Source: an uncultured bacterium
GTDB lineage: Bacteria; Actinomycetota; Coriobacteriia; Coriobacteriales; Coriobacteriaceae
NCBI GenBank assembly: GCA_905215445.1
Contig: CAJMPZ010000009.1
Location: 1 to 54,948, forward strand
Direction of reading: 5' to 3'
DNA: 54,948 bases
In this document: positions 17,014 through 24,401 of the stretch, piece by piece
Numbering within the stretch: position 1 is the stretch's first letter
Layout: every line of letters begins with the position of its first letter
Translations under genes and position numbers: made by a program
Notes under the pieces: generated by a model
What the model saw: the letters and a program-made list of their open reading frames with translations, nothing else
Told to the model about the DNA's origin: nothing
Databases searched by the model: none

Positions 17014-17042
17014 TTGTTCAAAATGGCATTCGTGGGTAGAAT
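17014..17042 (+). promoter_or_regulatory. Promoter of the convergent small RNA
   Basis: TTGTTC (17014-17019), 17-base spacer, TAGAAT (17037-17042). Near-consensus with ideal spacing and pointing at the 3' end of the small toxin-like gene. Confidence 0.65.
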
Positions 17043-17048
17043 AGTGTC

Positions 17049-17131
17049 GACGGCAGCCCAAGTTGTGGTTAGCTGGGCAGCGCCGTTGCTTGGTTTAAGG
17101 GGTCAACGCCTTAGCGGCGGCGACCCCTTTT
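17049..17131 (+). ncRNA. Candidate antisense RNA (antitoxin)
   Basis: An ~83-base transcript is predicted from the promoter at 17014-17042. Its 5' part folds into a stem-loop (CGGCAGCCCA 17051-17060 with TGGGCAGCGCCG 17074-17085) and it ends in a terminator-like stem, AAGGGGTC (17097-17104) / GACCCCTT (17122-17129), followed by TTAC. It converges on, and overlaps, the last ~20 bases and the 3' UTR of the minus-strand small gene. This is the layout of type I antitoxin RNAs. No sequence family is recognised. Confidence 0.5.
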
Positions 17132-17236
17132 ACGTTGCTTCGAACGTTGCTTAAGTGCCTCGGAAAGTCCGATGAGCGTCGTGAGGAGCGAGACCAAGGC
17201 GGTCAGGAGCCTCATAAAATCAATCAAATCGGTCAT
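17111..17236 (-). CDS. Small hydrophobic-cationic protein, candidate type I toxin
   Basis: 41 residues: a short acidic N-terminus (MTDLIDFM), a hydrophobic helix of about 17 residues (LLTALVSLLTTLIGL), then a tail dominated by Lys/Arg (KQRSKQRKRGRRR). This is the make-up of Fst/TxpA-like membrane toxins, though I see no close sequence match. The ATG at 17236 has a very strong GGAGGTGA site; an in-frame ATG two codons upstream is too close to it. The ribosome site is locked in a local hairpin. A small RNA converges from downstream. A possible -10 (TAGAAT) lies at 17306-17301 on this strand. Confidence 0.65.
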   Translation of the reverse strand: MTDLIDFMRLLTALVSLLTTLIGLSEALKQRSKQRKRGRRR

Positions 17237-17244
17237 GGGCATCA

Positions 17245-17262
17245 CCTCCCATCAAATGGAGG
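17245..17262 (-). promoter_or_regulatory. Hairpin sequestering the toxin ribosome-binding site
   Basis: In the mRNA, CCTCCAT (17262-17256) pairs with AT-GGGAGG (17252-17245) around TTG, hiding the Shine-Dalgarno sequence. Next to it GGGCAGCGCC (17271-17262) is complementary to GGCGCTGCCC in the mRNA 3' UTR (17084-17075), which would allow long-range 5'-3' pairing. Confidence 0.55.
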
Positions 17263-17356
17263 GCGCTGCCCGGCACATGGAACTGCCGCCAACAGCATCA
17301 ATTCTATCAAAGCGCAATTAGATATGCGAATGTTTGTTCGCATTTCAGAAGATCGG

Positions 17357-17401
17357 AGCTCGGGTATGGCAAAGGAACAGTTCCTTTGCCATACCCGAGC
17401 T
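17357..17401. repeat. Perfect 21-bp-arm hairpin (CAAAGG type)
   Basis: Left arm 17357-17377 and right arm 17381-17401 are perfectly complementary around CAG; the centre reads GCAAAGGAA / TTCCTTTGC. No gene is apparent between 17307 and 17677; this hairpin is the only clear structure there. Confidence 0.85.
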
Positions 17402-17677
17402 TGTCGCCGAACTGCTACCTACATTTTTCAAGTTTTTCGGCCACGCTGCTGGTTCTGTATAAATGCACCGCCGGGATTATCTGAGAGTTTTTGTCCTTAT
17501 TTGAGCGCATACATGCCCATTTGCGCACTTACGTCACCAAATCAAACACCATTAGAGGTATGAATGTTCCTGCGAGGGCATCTTTAGCCATTTAACGACC
17601 TCCGACAGGCCGAATAACTCGAAATTTGTTGGTGGCGAAAGCGTAACAGTCCTATACGCCAAAAGCCGGCATCTCCC

Positions 17678-17708
17678 ATGTGACAAAGGGAGTGTCCCTT
17701 TGTCACAT
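17678..17708. repeat. CAAAGG-type hairpin at the end of the HAD gene
   Basis: ATGTGACAAAGGGA (17678-17691) and TCCCTTTGTCACAT (17695-17708) are perfect 14-base arms around GTG. The outer base pair touches the stop codon of the HAD gene, so it can act as its terminator or mRNA 3' end. Confidence 0.8.
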
Positions 17709-18571
17709 TATTCAATGATGGTGCGGGAGCTCTGCTTATGCATGGTGGCGAGCATGTGTTTGGGGACGGCGTGGACCATGCAGCTGCCGATGGTCGCGCT
17801 CGCGGCGGCCTTAGCTGCATCGCTTGCGTTTTTGGTCGCGTAGCTGTGGCGGAAACGCTTGAGCATGGCGATGTCGTTGCCGCCGTCGCCGTAGACCGCG
17901 ACCTCGTCCTCACCAATGCCGTAGTAGCCCGCCAGCCAAGCCACGCTCTCGCCCTTGTTGCACGCCACGTCCGTGATCTCGAACATCACCGGATCGAACG
18001 GCGCGTTGACCACGCGGTCCGAGCGCTCGGCCAAATACGCCTTAAGGTCGCGCTCCAGCTCGGGCGAGATCACACGGCAGTTGATCTTGCACACATCGTG
18101 GCGCAGGATGTCGCCAATCGACTGGTCGAAATACTGTTCCTCGTGATACCCGCCACGCGCACGCATGCCGCGCATCACGATGCGCTTGATAGGACTGTCC
18201 TTCTTAAAACCCGCCTGGTGCATCTCGAACGAACCGCTCGAGAACATGCCATCGGGTGTGGAGCAGTCAAAACAGATATCCGGAAACTCCTTGAGCAGCT
18301 CCTCGGTGATCTGCGGGTTGATGGTCCAGGTCTTGAGTACCTCGCCATGGCTGTCGCGCACGATGGATCCGTTGGAGCAGCAGGCATCGAGCGCCAGGCC
18401 CGTAAAGCCATGCTCGCCGATCGGCAGCGTCGAGCGACCGGTCGCGGGAACCACATGTAGGCCGGCCTCGGCCAGCTCGCGAATGGCGCGGCGGATGGTC
18501 CCGTCTGCCTCGTGCAGGGCGTTCAGCAGCGTTCCGTCTAAGTCACTCGCGAACATCTTGATCATGGGCAT
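17708..18571 (-). CDS. HAD-superfamily (Cof-type) phosphatase
   Basis: 287 residues. Motif I DLDGTLL near the N-terminus (nucleophile Asp ~10), motif II around ATGRST, and motif III/IV GDGGNDIAML near residue 230, with a C2-type cap between: the Cof/YbiV class of sugar-phosphate or cofactor phosphatases. The substrate cannot be deduced. GAAGGAGA precedes ATGCCCATG, so either Met 1 or Met 3 may be used. Single gene with a hairpin at its stop. Confidence 0.88.
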   Translation of the reverse strand: MPMIKMFASDLDGTLLNALHEADGTIRRAIRELAEAGLHVVPATGRSTLPIGEHGFTGLALDACCSNGSIVRDSHGEVLKTWTINPQITEELLKEFPDICFDCSTPDGMFSSGSFEMHQAGFKKDSPIKRIVMRGMRARGGYHEEQYFDQSIGDILRHDVCKINCRVISPELERDLKAYLAERSDRVVNAPFDPVMFEITDVACNKGESVAWLAGYYGIGEDEVAVYGDGGNDIAMLKRFRHSYATKNASDAAKAAASATIGSCMVHAVPKHMLATMHKQSSRTIIE

Positions 18572-18692
18572 GCCTCTCCTTCGTCTGCACGATATTTTAG
18601 ACGAGAATGAGCGTGCCCATGCAAGGGCGCTCCAACGCGCCGGGACATTCGCTCCCGCAAAGCCACAGTGTCCCAGTGTGTTAAACCAATCG

Positions 18693-19943
18693 TTACGAGC
18701 GACTTTTCAGCCGATAAAACAGCGCCATCGTCAGCGTCAGCACCGCCAACATTCCTGCGAATACAATCGCCGGTGTCCATCGATCATATGCAGCCCCGTA
18801 CGTCAGTTGGCCGATAGGTATTGCGCAGGAAAGGACCATGTAAACGACCGAAAGCACTTTTCCGCAGAGCTCAGTCGGCGCTGCCCGCTGAACAAACGCG
18901 ATGATTTCAACCGACGCAATGCTCGCCCACACCATGACCCATGCCGAACCAACCACAAACACGGTGAGCATGCATGCATCTGCGCCGAACAGTAGCGTGA
19001 CAATGATCGGTGCGACTCCAAAACAGATCATCGCAACATATCGACATATGCCATTGAAAGAAAAACGATGCGGCCAAATGCCGACCAAGCCACTGCCGGC
19101 AAGACCACCCAAGCCCAGAGCAACCTCAACTATCCCAACGCAGGACGATTGCATGCCGAGATGCTTTGTAACAATAATGGGAGCGCCAATCATTAGCCCA
19201 ACCAACGCAAGGTTCAAAACTGCCGCAAGCAAAATCACAGCGACCAATAATGCATTTTGCAACAGATACCGAATCGACTCCCGAAAATCGTTTCGGCATG
19301 TCGTACGAGTCGCGCCGTCTCCCATCGTTTCAAATGAGGCATTTTGCTTGAGCGCGCCCCCAAACAAGAGAGCTGAAATCGCAAACGCCACCGACGCGGT
19401 TGTGCAAAGAGCATCGATGCCAAAGTACCCATAGACTGCCGTCCCGACCACAGGGCCCAAGATATTGCTCACCATGGTCATCTGCGAAACCAATGCAGTG
19501 GCCCGCTCAGCCTTCTCTTCACCCGCCATGCGCACCGTCTCAATTTGGAGCATTGGCTTCAGCAGCGATTGAGAACCATATTGAACACAAAGTATCGCTA
19601 CTACGACGACCGAAAGAGGCAATGAGTGCTTCATGGGGATAGACAGCAGTGATGCAGTCATCAGAGCAATGCCGAGGGACACGAGGACCTCGCGATGTCT
19701 TCCCCTATCCGCCAAGATTCCGCCAACCGGAGTTGCAAGTACGCCGGGTATGAACGCTATCGCCGCGACGACGCCATATAACGTTGACGATCCACTGCGA
19801 TCGAACAAGTAAAGTGGATACGCAAAGCACAGCGCCGACAGCATCGAATACGTGCACAGCTGCGCAACCAGAAGTTCCGCGAGCCTGATTGACCGCACTG
19901 TTTTTGATTTCAACGAGACACCGACGTCTCTCAGCCCAGCCAT
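18693..19943 (-). CDS. MFS efflux transporter
   Basis: About 416 residues with 12 predicted membrane segments in two halves. The loop after segment 2 (TPVGGILADRGRHREVLV) is the MFS motif A. It resembles drug/macrolide efflux MFS proteins (MefA/enterobactin exporter group). I chose ATG 19943 (MAGLRDVG) because an AGGGGGTGG site stands upstream; the longer frame lacks one. It lies 100 bases downstream of a TetR gene on the same strand, with two matching operators, so it is probably an inducible efflux pump. Substrate unknown. Confidence 0.85.
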   Translation of the reverse strand: MAGLRDVGVSLKSKTVRSIRLAELLVAQLCTYSMLSALCFAYPLYLFDRSGSSTLYGVVAAIAFIPGVLATPVGGILADRGRHREVLVSLGIALMTASLLSIPMKHSLPLSVVVVAILCVQYGSQSLLKPMLQIETVRMAGEEKAERATALVSQMTMVSNILGPVVGTAVYGYFGIDALCTTASVAFAISALLFGGALKQNASFETMGDGATRTTCRNDFRESIRYLLQNALLVAVILLAAVLNLALVGLMIGAPIIVTKHLGMQSSCVGIVEVALGLGGLAGSGLVGIWPHRFSFNGICRYVAMICFGVAPIIVTLLFGADACMLTVFVVGSAWVMVWASIASVEIIAFVQRAAPTELCGKVLSVVYMVLSCAIPIGQLTYGAAYDRWTPAIVFAGMLAVLTLTMALFYRLKSRS

Positions 19944-19956
19944 AAGCCCACCCCCT

Positions 19957-19977
19957 ATACATACCACTAGTATGTAT
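19957..19977. promoter_or_regulatory. TetR operator 1 before the MFS gene
   Basis: ATACATAC-CACTA-GTATGTAT: perfect 8-base arms, 14 bases upstream of the MFS start. Same motif as operator 2 (20024-20040), consensus ACATACCNNTNGTATNT. Confidence 0.7.
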
Positions 19978-20023
19978 TTAATGACTTGAAAAGGGCAGCC
20001 GTGGCTACCCTCACAAATCAATT

Positions 20024-20040
20024 ACATACCGTTGGTATCT
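20024..20040. promoter_or_regulatory. TetR operator 2
   Basis: ACATACC-GTT-GGTATCT, a dyad with 5-7 matching base pairs per arm, just after the TetR stop codon; spaced ~64 bases from operator 1. Confidence 0.6.
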
Positions 20041-20043
20041 ATA

Positions 20044-20706
20044 TTACCACCCGGCGCGGTCCCATACGTCCCAAATCTGCGCCGTTGTCTGAAGCACTTC
20101 ATTACCCAAATCGAGCCCCACCGCGGCAGCCATCTGCGCCAAACATTGTGCGCGAGCGAGCATTCGCTCCTTGGGCTCGAGCGGACGGAACAATGGCAGC
20201 AGCCAAAGATTCGCCAACAACGATACGGCCTCCGCCGCTTCGCGCGGGCATTCGCACGCAATGGAGCCGTCGGCGATGCCCTCCTCGATCACTGGCAAGA
20301 GACAGCCATCGGCCGACTCGTCAAATGAGCCCTGGTACTGCATCGCCAGTAGGCGCGAGCTTTTTACCGGATCTGCTGCAGGACGCATACGTGCCCATAG
20401 CTCAATTTGTGGAACAACGGACTCGGGAGCGTACAGTCGCTTGAGCTTTTGGGCTCCGGTCATATTACCGACGCCAAGCATCGAGCGGCGGTGCTCAACA
20501 ATCGGAGTCATCGCCCGATCAAACGCGGCGTTGAAAATCTCTTCTTTGCTCTTGAAGTGATGATAGACAGCGCCCTTGGTCATGCCGTCGAGACGGTCAA
20601 CGATATCTTGAATACTCGTCCCCTCATAACCCTGTGCGCAGAATAGCTCCAGTGCCGCGTCGAGAATCTTCGCGACCGTCTCCTCGGGATATTTATTGCG
20701 ACCCAT
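20044..20706 (-). CDS. TetR-family regulator of the MFS efflux gene
   Basis: About 220 residues. N-terminal HTH of TetR type (ILDAALELFCAQGYEGTSIQDIVDRLDGMTKGAVYHHFKSKEEIF, residues ~13-55), then a helical ligand-binding domain. I prefer ATG 20706 (MGRNKYPEE), where the TetR domain normally begins, over 20742; neither has a strong ribosome site. Transcribed toward the MFS gene; two dyads between them are probable targets. Likely a repressor relieved by the pump's substrate. Confidence 0.87.
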   Translation of the reverse strand: MGRNKYPEETVAKILDAALELFCAQGYEGTSIQDIVDRLDGMTKGAVYHHFKSKEEIFNAAFDRAMTPIVEHRRSMLGVGNMTGAQKLKRLYAPESVVPQIELWARMRPAADPVKSSRLLAMQYQGSFDESADGCLLPVIEEGIADGSIACECPREAAEAVSLLANLWLLPLFRPLEPKERMLARAQCLAQMAAAVGLDLGNEVLQTTAQIWDVWDRAGW

Positions 20707-20780
20707 AATCCGCCCATCCGCAACGCAAGTCTTGTGCCTCATTGCAGCATTTTAACGTTGCGGATGGCAGACGGTCGATT

Positions 20781-21119
20781 CTACACCGCGGCCGGGCCGT
20801 GTTCGCCGGTGCGAATGCGGATGACTTCTTCGACCGGCTCGACCCAAATCTTGCCGTCGCCGACGGCACCGGTGCGGGCGGCATTGCAGATGATGTCGAC
20901 AATTCCGTCAACGTGCTCATCAGCGCAGATGAGGGTGAACTGTACCTTGGGGATGGTATTGACGAGCAGTTCGTTGCCGCGCACGTATTCCTTCCAGCCA
21001 TGCTGTGCGCCGCAGCCCTGCACCTGGTTGATAGTCATGCCGCGAACATCAGCAGCAAACAGCGCATCTTTGAGAACCTCAAGCTTTTCCTGGCGCACGA
21101 TAGCCGTAATTTTCTTCAT
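20781..21119 (-). CDS. glnK: PII signal-transduction protein, GlnK/GlnB family
   Basis: 112 residues, the standard PII length, starting MKKITAIVR. PII trimers sense ATP/ADP and 2-oxoglutarate and block the ammonium channel AmtB when nitrogen is ample. The gene follows amt by 18 bases, the usual amtB-glnK pair. In the T-loop, Tyr51, the uridylylation site of proteobacterial PII, is Leu (GNELLVN), and Tyr46 is Val, so covalent regulation at these positions is excluded. Arg47 is kept. Ligand-binding segment TGAVGDGKIWV at 83-93 is intact. Confidence 0.92.
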   Translation of the reverse strand: MKKITAIVRQEKLEVLKDALFAADVRGMTINQVQGCGAQHGWKEYVRGNELLVNTIPKVQFTLICADEHVDGIVDIICNAARTGAVGDGKIWVEPVEEVIRIRTGEHGPAAV

Positions 21120-21137
21120 ACCAAATCACTCCCCTTG

Positions 21138-22415
21138 TTAATCCAAGCCGCCAAACGATGGATATGCGCTCTCGCCGTGCTGACTCGCATCCAGACCCAG
21201 GGCCTCGTCGGCCTCGTCCACGCGCAGGCTGCCGCGGAACAGTGCCTTGACCACCGCGACAATCACCAAGTCGAGCACCAGCACAATAGCGACCGTCACC
21301 ACAATGCCCAGGATCTGCGAGATGAGCAGCGACACGTCGCCCGTGTAGAACAGGCCGCCCTTACCGGTCCACGAGAGCTCCGGCACACAAAACAGACCCG
21401 TGAGCACGCCGCCCAAGATGCCGCCGATGCCGTGGCAACCGAACGCGTCGAGCGCATCGTCGTAGCCGAACTTGGTCTTAAGATGGCTGATGGCCAGGTA
21501 GCAGACGGGCGATACGATCAGGCCCATGACCAGCGCCGCCCACGGCCCGACAAAGCCCGCGCCCGGCGTGACCACCACGAGGCCCGCGACCAGACCGGTG
21601 CTGGCACCCACCAGCGTGGGACGACCAGTGTGCACGCGCTCGACGGCAAGCCACGAGACCATACCTGCCGCGCTGGCCGTCACGGTGTTGAGGATGGCGA
21701 GCGCCGCCACGGCGTCGGCCTTAAACTCGCTGCCGCCGTTAAAGCCAAACCAGCCAAACCAAAGTAGGCCGGCGCCCAGCGCCACAAACGGTACGTTATG
21801 CGGACGGTAGCTCACCATGCCAAAGCCGCGACGACGGCCGAGCATTAAGCAGAGGACCAGGCCGGTAAGACCGGACGAAATGTGCACCACGTCGCCGCCG
21901 GCAAAGTCGAGCGCGCCGATGATGTCGCCGATAAAGGAACCATCGCCGCCCCAAACCATGTGGGCGAGCGGCGCATAGACCACGAGCAGCCAAATGCCCA
22001 GGAAGGCCGTCATGGCACCAAACTTAACGCGGCCTGCCAGACTGCCCGTAACGATAGCGGCGGTGATCATGGCAAACGCCATCTGGAAGGCGATGTTGAT
22101 GATCTGAGGGTAGACGGCACCATCCGCAGCATTGCCCTCGGCCGCCTGCAGCACCTGGTTGAGCACCGGCAGGCACAGCAGCTGGTCAAAGCCGCCAATA
22201 AACGGGCTAGAACCGTCACCACCGTAGGCCAGCGACCAGCCGGCAACAATCCACAGCACACCAACCAGGCCAATGGCGCCAAAGCACATAAGCATGGTGT
22301 TGATGACATTTTTGCGCCTGGACAGGCCGCCATAGAAAAACGCCAGACCCGGTGTCATTAAAAACACGAGCATGGTGCAGATGAGCATAAACGTTGTCGA
22401 TCCCGTATCGTACAT
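21138..22415 (-). CDS. amt: Ammonium transporter
   Basis: About 425 residues, 11 membrane segments. Amt signatures are present: TPGLAFFYGG in the first segment, DFAGGDVVHISSG with the first pore His and the conserved Asp, and DAFGCHGIGGILGG with the second pore His. Trimeric channel that takes up ammonium. I chose ATG 22415 (MYDTGST) with AAGGGGGAG upstream; the 38 codons before it do not look like signal or coding sequence. First gene of the amt-glnK operon. Confidence 0.93.
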   Translation of the reverse strand: MYDTGSTTFMLICTMLVFLMTPGLAFFYGGLSRRKNVINTMLMCFGAIGLVGVLWIVAGWSLAYGGDGSSPFIGGFDQLLCLPVLNQVLQAAEGNAADGAVYPQIINIAFQMAFAMITAAIVTGSLAGRVKFGAMTAFLGIWLLVVYAPLAHMVWGGDGSFIGDIIGALDFAGGDVVHISSGLTGLVLCLMLGRRRGFGMVSYRPHNVPFVALGAGLLWFGWFGFNGGSEFKADAVAALAILNTVTASAAGMVSWLAVERVHTGRPTLVGASTGLVAGLVVVTPGAGFVGPWAALVMGLIVSPVCYLAISHLKTKFGYDDALDAFGCHGIGGILGGVLTGLFCVPELSWTGKGGLFYTGDVSLLISQILGIVVTVAIVLVLDLVIVAVVKALFRGSLRVDEADEALGLDASQHGESAYPSFGGLD

Positions 22416-22613
22416 TCGCTCCCCCTTGGTCGCATGAACGTTGTCGGCGCCCATCATGCGGCCGAGGGGCAACTGGTGTAGACCAGATACGGCGTTGTTA
22501 AACGCTGCGTTGTCGAATGGAAACGGCACCGCAATCTTGGAAACGGCGCGGCAACGGACGCGAAACGAACGGGAAACGTGCGAACGAGAAGGGCGCGCTT
22601 GGCTCCGCTCTGG

Positions 22614-23633
22614 CTAGCGCCGGAACAGCTCGCGGGCTCGGTCGCGGAGGTCGGTAGCTCGGATGACGCCCTCGTAACGATTGATGCGCAGACGCGGGAA
22701 GGCGTTAAAGAAGCGTAGGTCGCGGCGGCTGAGTGACACGCTCGGTACCGGGCGGCTCATGCGCTTGCCGGCAAGGCGACGACCGAGCGACGGACGCGGC
22801 ATGCTCGGTGCGGCATCGGCCACGCGACGGGCAGCGAGCGCCAGGCCGCGAGCACCATCCGAAATAAACGTCGGCATCGAAGCCTTCTCGCGCAGGGCAT
22901 CGAGCGCCGCGTCGCCCAGCTCGGCCAGCCACGCGTTAACGGCACGGCTACGGATATGCGTCTGCGCCACCGAGTCAATCGTCGAATCGGGAATACGTTC
23001 GAGCATGGAGTCGGAGGCATCGGCAAGCGACTCATTGATGCGGTCAGCAAGGTCGGCGCGCACACGCTCAAGCTGATCGGACAGGCGGCGCCAGCTCGCC
23101 AACGAGCACACCGCGTCGACCATCATCGCGACCGCGACGATAAAGGCGGACAGCCGCACAATCAGCACCGGCAGATGGCCAAGCAGCCCCAGCAATGCCG
23201 GCTCCACTAAACGACAAATGCACAACGCACCCAAGCCAAACGCGCATGCCCAGTACAGACAGATGCGTCCGTGCAGGTTAAACGGCAGGTGCGAATAGTC
23301 CCAAAAGCGAGCGCCCGTTGTTTTTTCCAACAGCGCGCCGACGCTGTACTCAATCACGCTGCATACGAGCGCCGCGGCAACAAACTGGCTCGAGGCATCC
23401 GGAATCCCGCGCAGCAAAAGCCAGCAGGCTATACCGCCCACACCATAGATAGGGCAACACGGCCCCAGCAAAAAGCCACTGTTGGCAAATCGTCCGTGAT
23501 TGAGCATGGCGCAGACCGTCGACTCCCACGCCCAGCCGCAAAACCCGTAGAAGGCAAACGAGAGCACTAGTGCCGAAAGCGGACAGGCGGCAAGCGTCGC
23601 GCCGTCAAATGCCATGTCGATCGCGGTCCCCAC
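22614..23633 (-). CDS. CmpB-like (putative ABC-transporter type IV) membrane protein
   Basis: 339 residues. Five or six hydrophobic segments in the first ~180 residues with the PF06541-type signature (YGFCGWAWESTVCAML, GFLLGPCCPIYGVGG, SVIEYSVGALLEKTTGARFWDYS), then a ~150-residue cytoplasmic tail rich in Arg. The family has been linked to ABC transport by name only; function is not established. Starts 3 bases after the HD gene stop, so the two are co-transcribed. Confidence 0.82.
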   Translation of the reverse strand: MGTAIDMAFDGATLAACPLSALVLSFAFYGFCGWAWESTVCAMLNHGRFANSGFLLGPCCPIYGVGGIACWLLLRGIPDASSQFVAAALVCSVIEYSVGALLEKTTGARFWDYSHLPFNLHGRICLYWACAFGLGALCICRLVEPALLGLLGHLPVLIVRLSAFIVAVAMMVDAVCSLASWRRLSDQLERVRADLADRINESLADASDSMLERIPDSTIDSVAQTHIRSRAVNAWLAELGDAALDALREKASMPTFISDGARGLALAARRVADAAPSMPRPSLGRRLAGKRMSRPVPSVSLSRRDLRFFNAFPRLRINRYEGVIRATDLRDRARELFRR

Positions 23634-23636
23634 CGT

Positions 23637-24173
23637 CTACCCTCTCCTCTTTTCGCTCGATTCGCTGCTCACGCCATCGTCCGGCTCGTCCTTGCGCCGC
23701 AGACGACCGGTGACCGTCTCGCGCAGCGCGCACCATTTGTCTGCCAAACACACAATCCATGCCTCACGACACGTCGGCGGCACCGGCACCAGCGGAAACA
23801 TATGCCGCACGATAATATTCCGCTCGCGCGACGTCAGCTCAAAATCCTCCTCCGCACGTGCCAGGGCAAAATACGGATGCCGAAATCCATGCAGTCGATG
23901 GCTCGGATCGGGATCGTGCCAATCGTAGAGAAAGTAATCGTGTAACAGGGCGCCGCGCAGCAGCGAGGCGCGGTCGACCGAAATGCCAGCACGGCCCAAG
24001 CGTTCGGCAACGGACAGGCTTGTCCGCGCCACCGAGGTCACATGCGTATACACCGTCACATCGCCATGCTGGATAAACTCGCGCGTCAGGTCCAAACGGC
24101 CCGCATGGGCCAGCTGACGGGCGGCATCGTCGACCTCGCGCGCGATGCTCTCGGCACGAACGGTTTCGGACAT
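23637..24173 (-). CDS. HD-domain phosphohydrolase
   Basis: About 178 residues. HD-fold metal site: an early His in VYTHVTSVAR, HD in LLHDYFLYDW (the HD doublet), the following HGFRHPY and the late Asp in CLADK. HD proteins of this small type hydrolyse nucleotides or nucleic-acid phosphates; the substrate is unknown. ATG 24173 (MSETVRAES) follows AAGGAGG by 5 bases. Coupled to the downstream CmpB-like gene. Confidence 0.85.
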   Translation of the reverse strand: MSETVRAESIAREVDDAARQLAHAGRLDLTREFIQHGDVTVYTHVTSVARTSLSVAERLGRAGISVDRASLLRGALLHDYFLYDWHDPDPSHRLHGFRHPYFALARAEEDFELTSRERNIIVRHMFPLVPVPPTCREAWIVCLADKWCALRETVTGRLRRKDEPDDGVSSESSEKRRG

Positions 24174-24401
24174 GCGGCCTCCTTCCAGCGGCTCTCGACG
24201 GCAAGCCACAGCCTGCACGCAATGAATAAAATCACCATGGAACTTATCAGTATGGCATCGGGCAAAACGTTTTGCCCCGCCAGTTGGCGAATTACCGCGC
24301 CGCCGTCACATATCAAACGCCAAAATGTGCGAGACTGTCTTGTGCAATTGTGCCGGCCGAGGGAGCGCCGGCGCTCGATTCGCATGGAGTAACCCACAAC
24401 G

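Noticed and set aside
17135..17563. 142-codon plus-strand frame
   Set aside because: Crosses the toxin-like gene in antisense and two hairpins; no ribosome site and no family resemblance.
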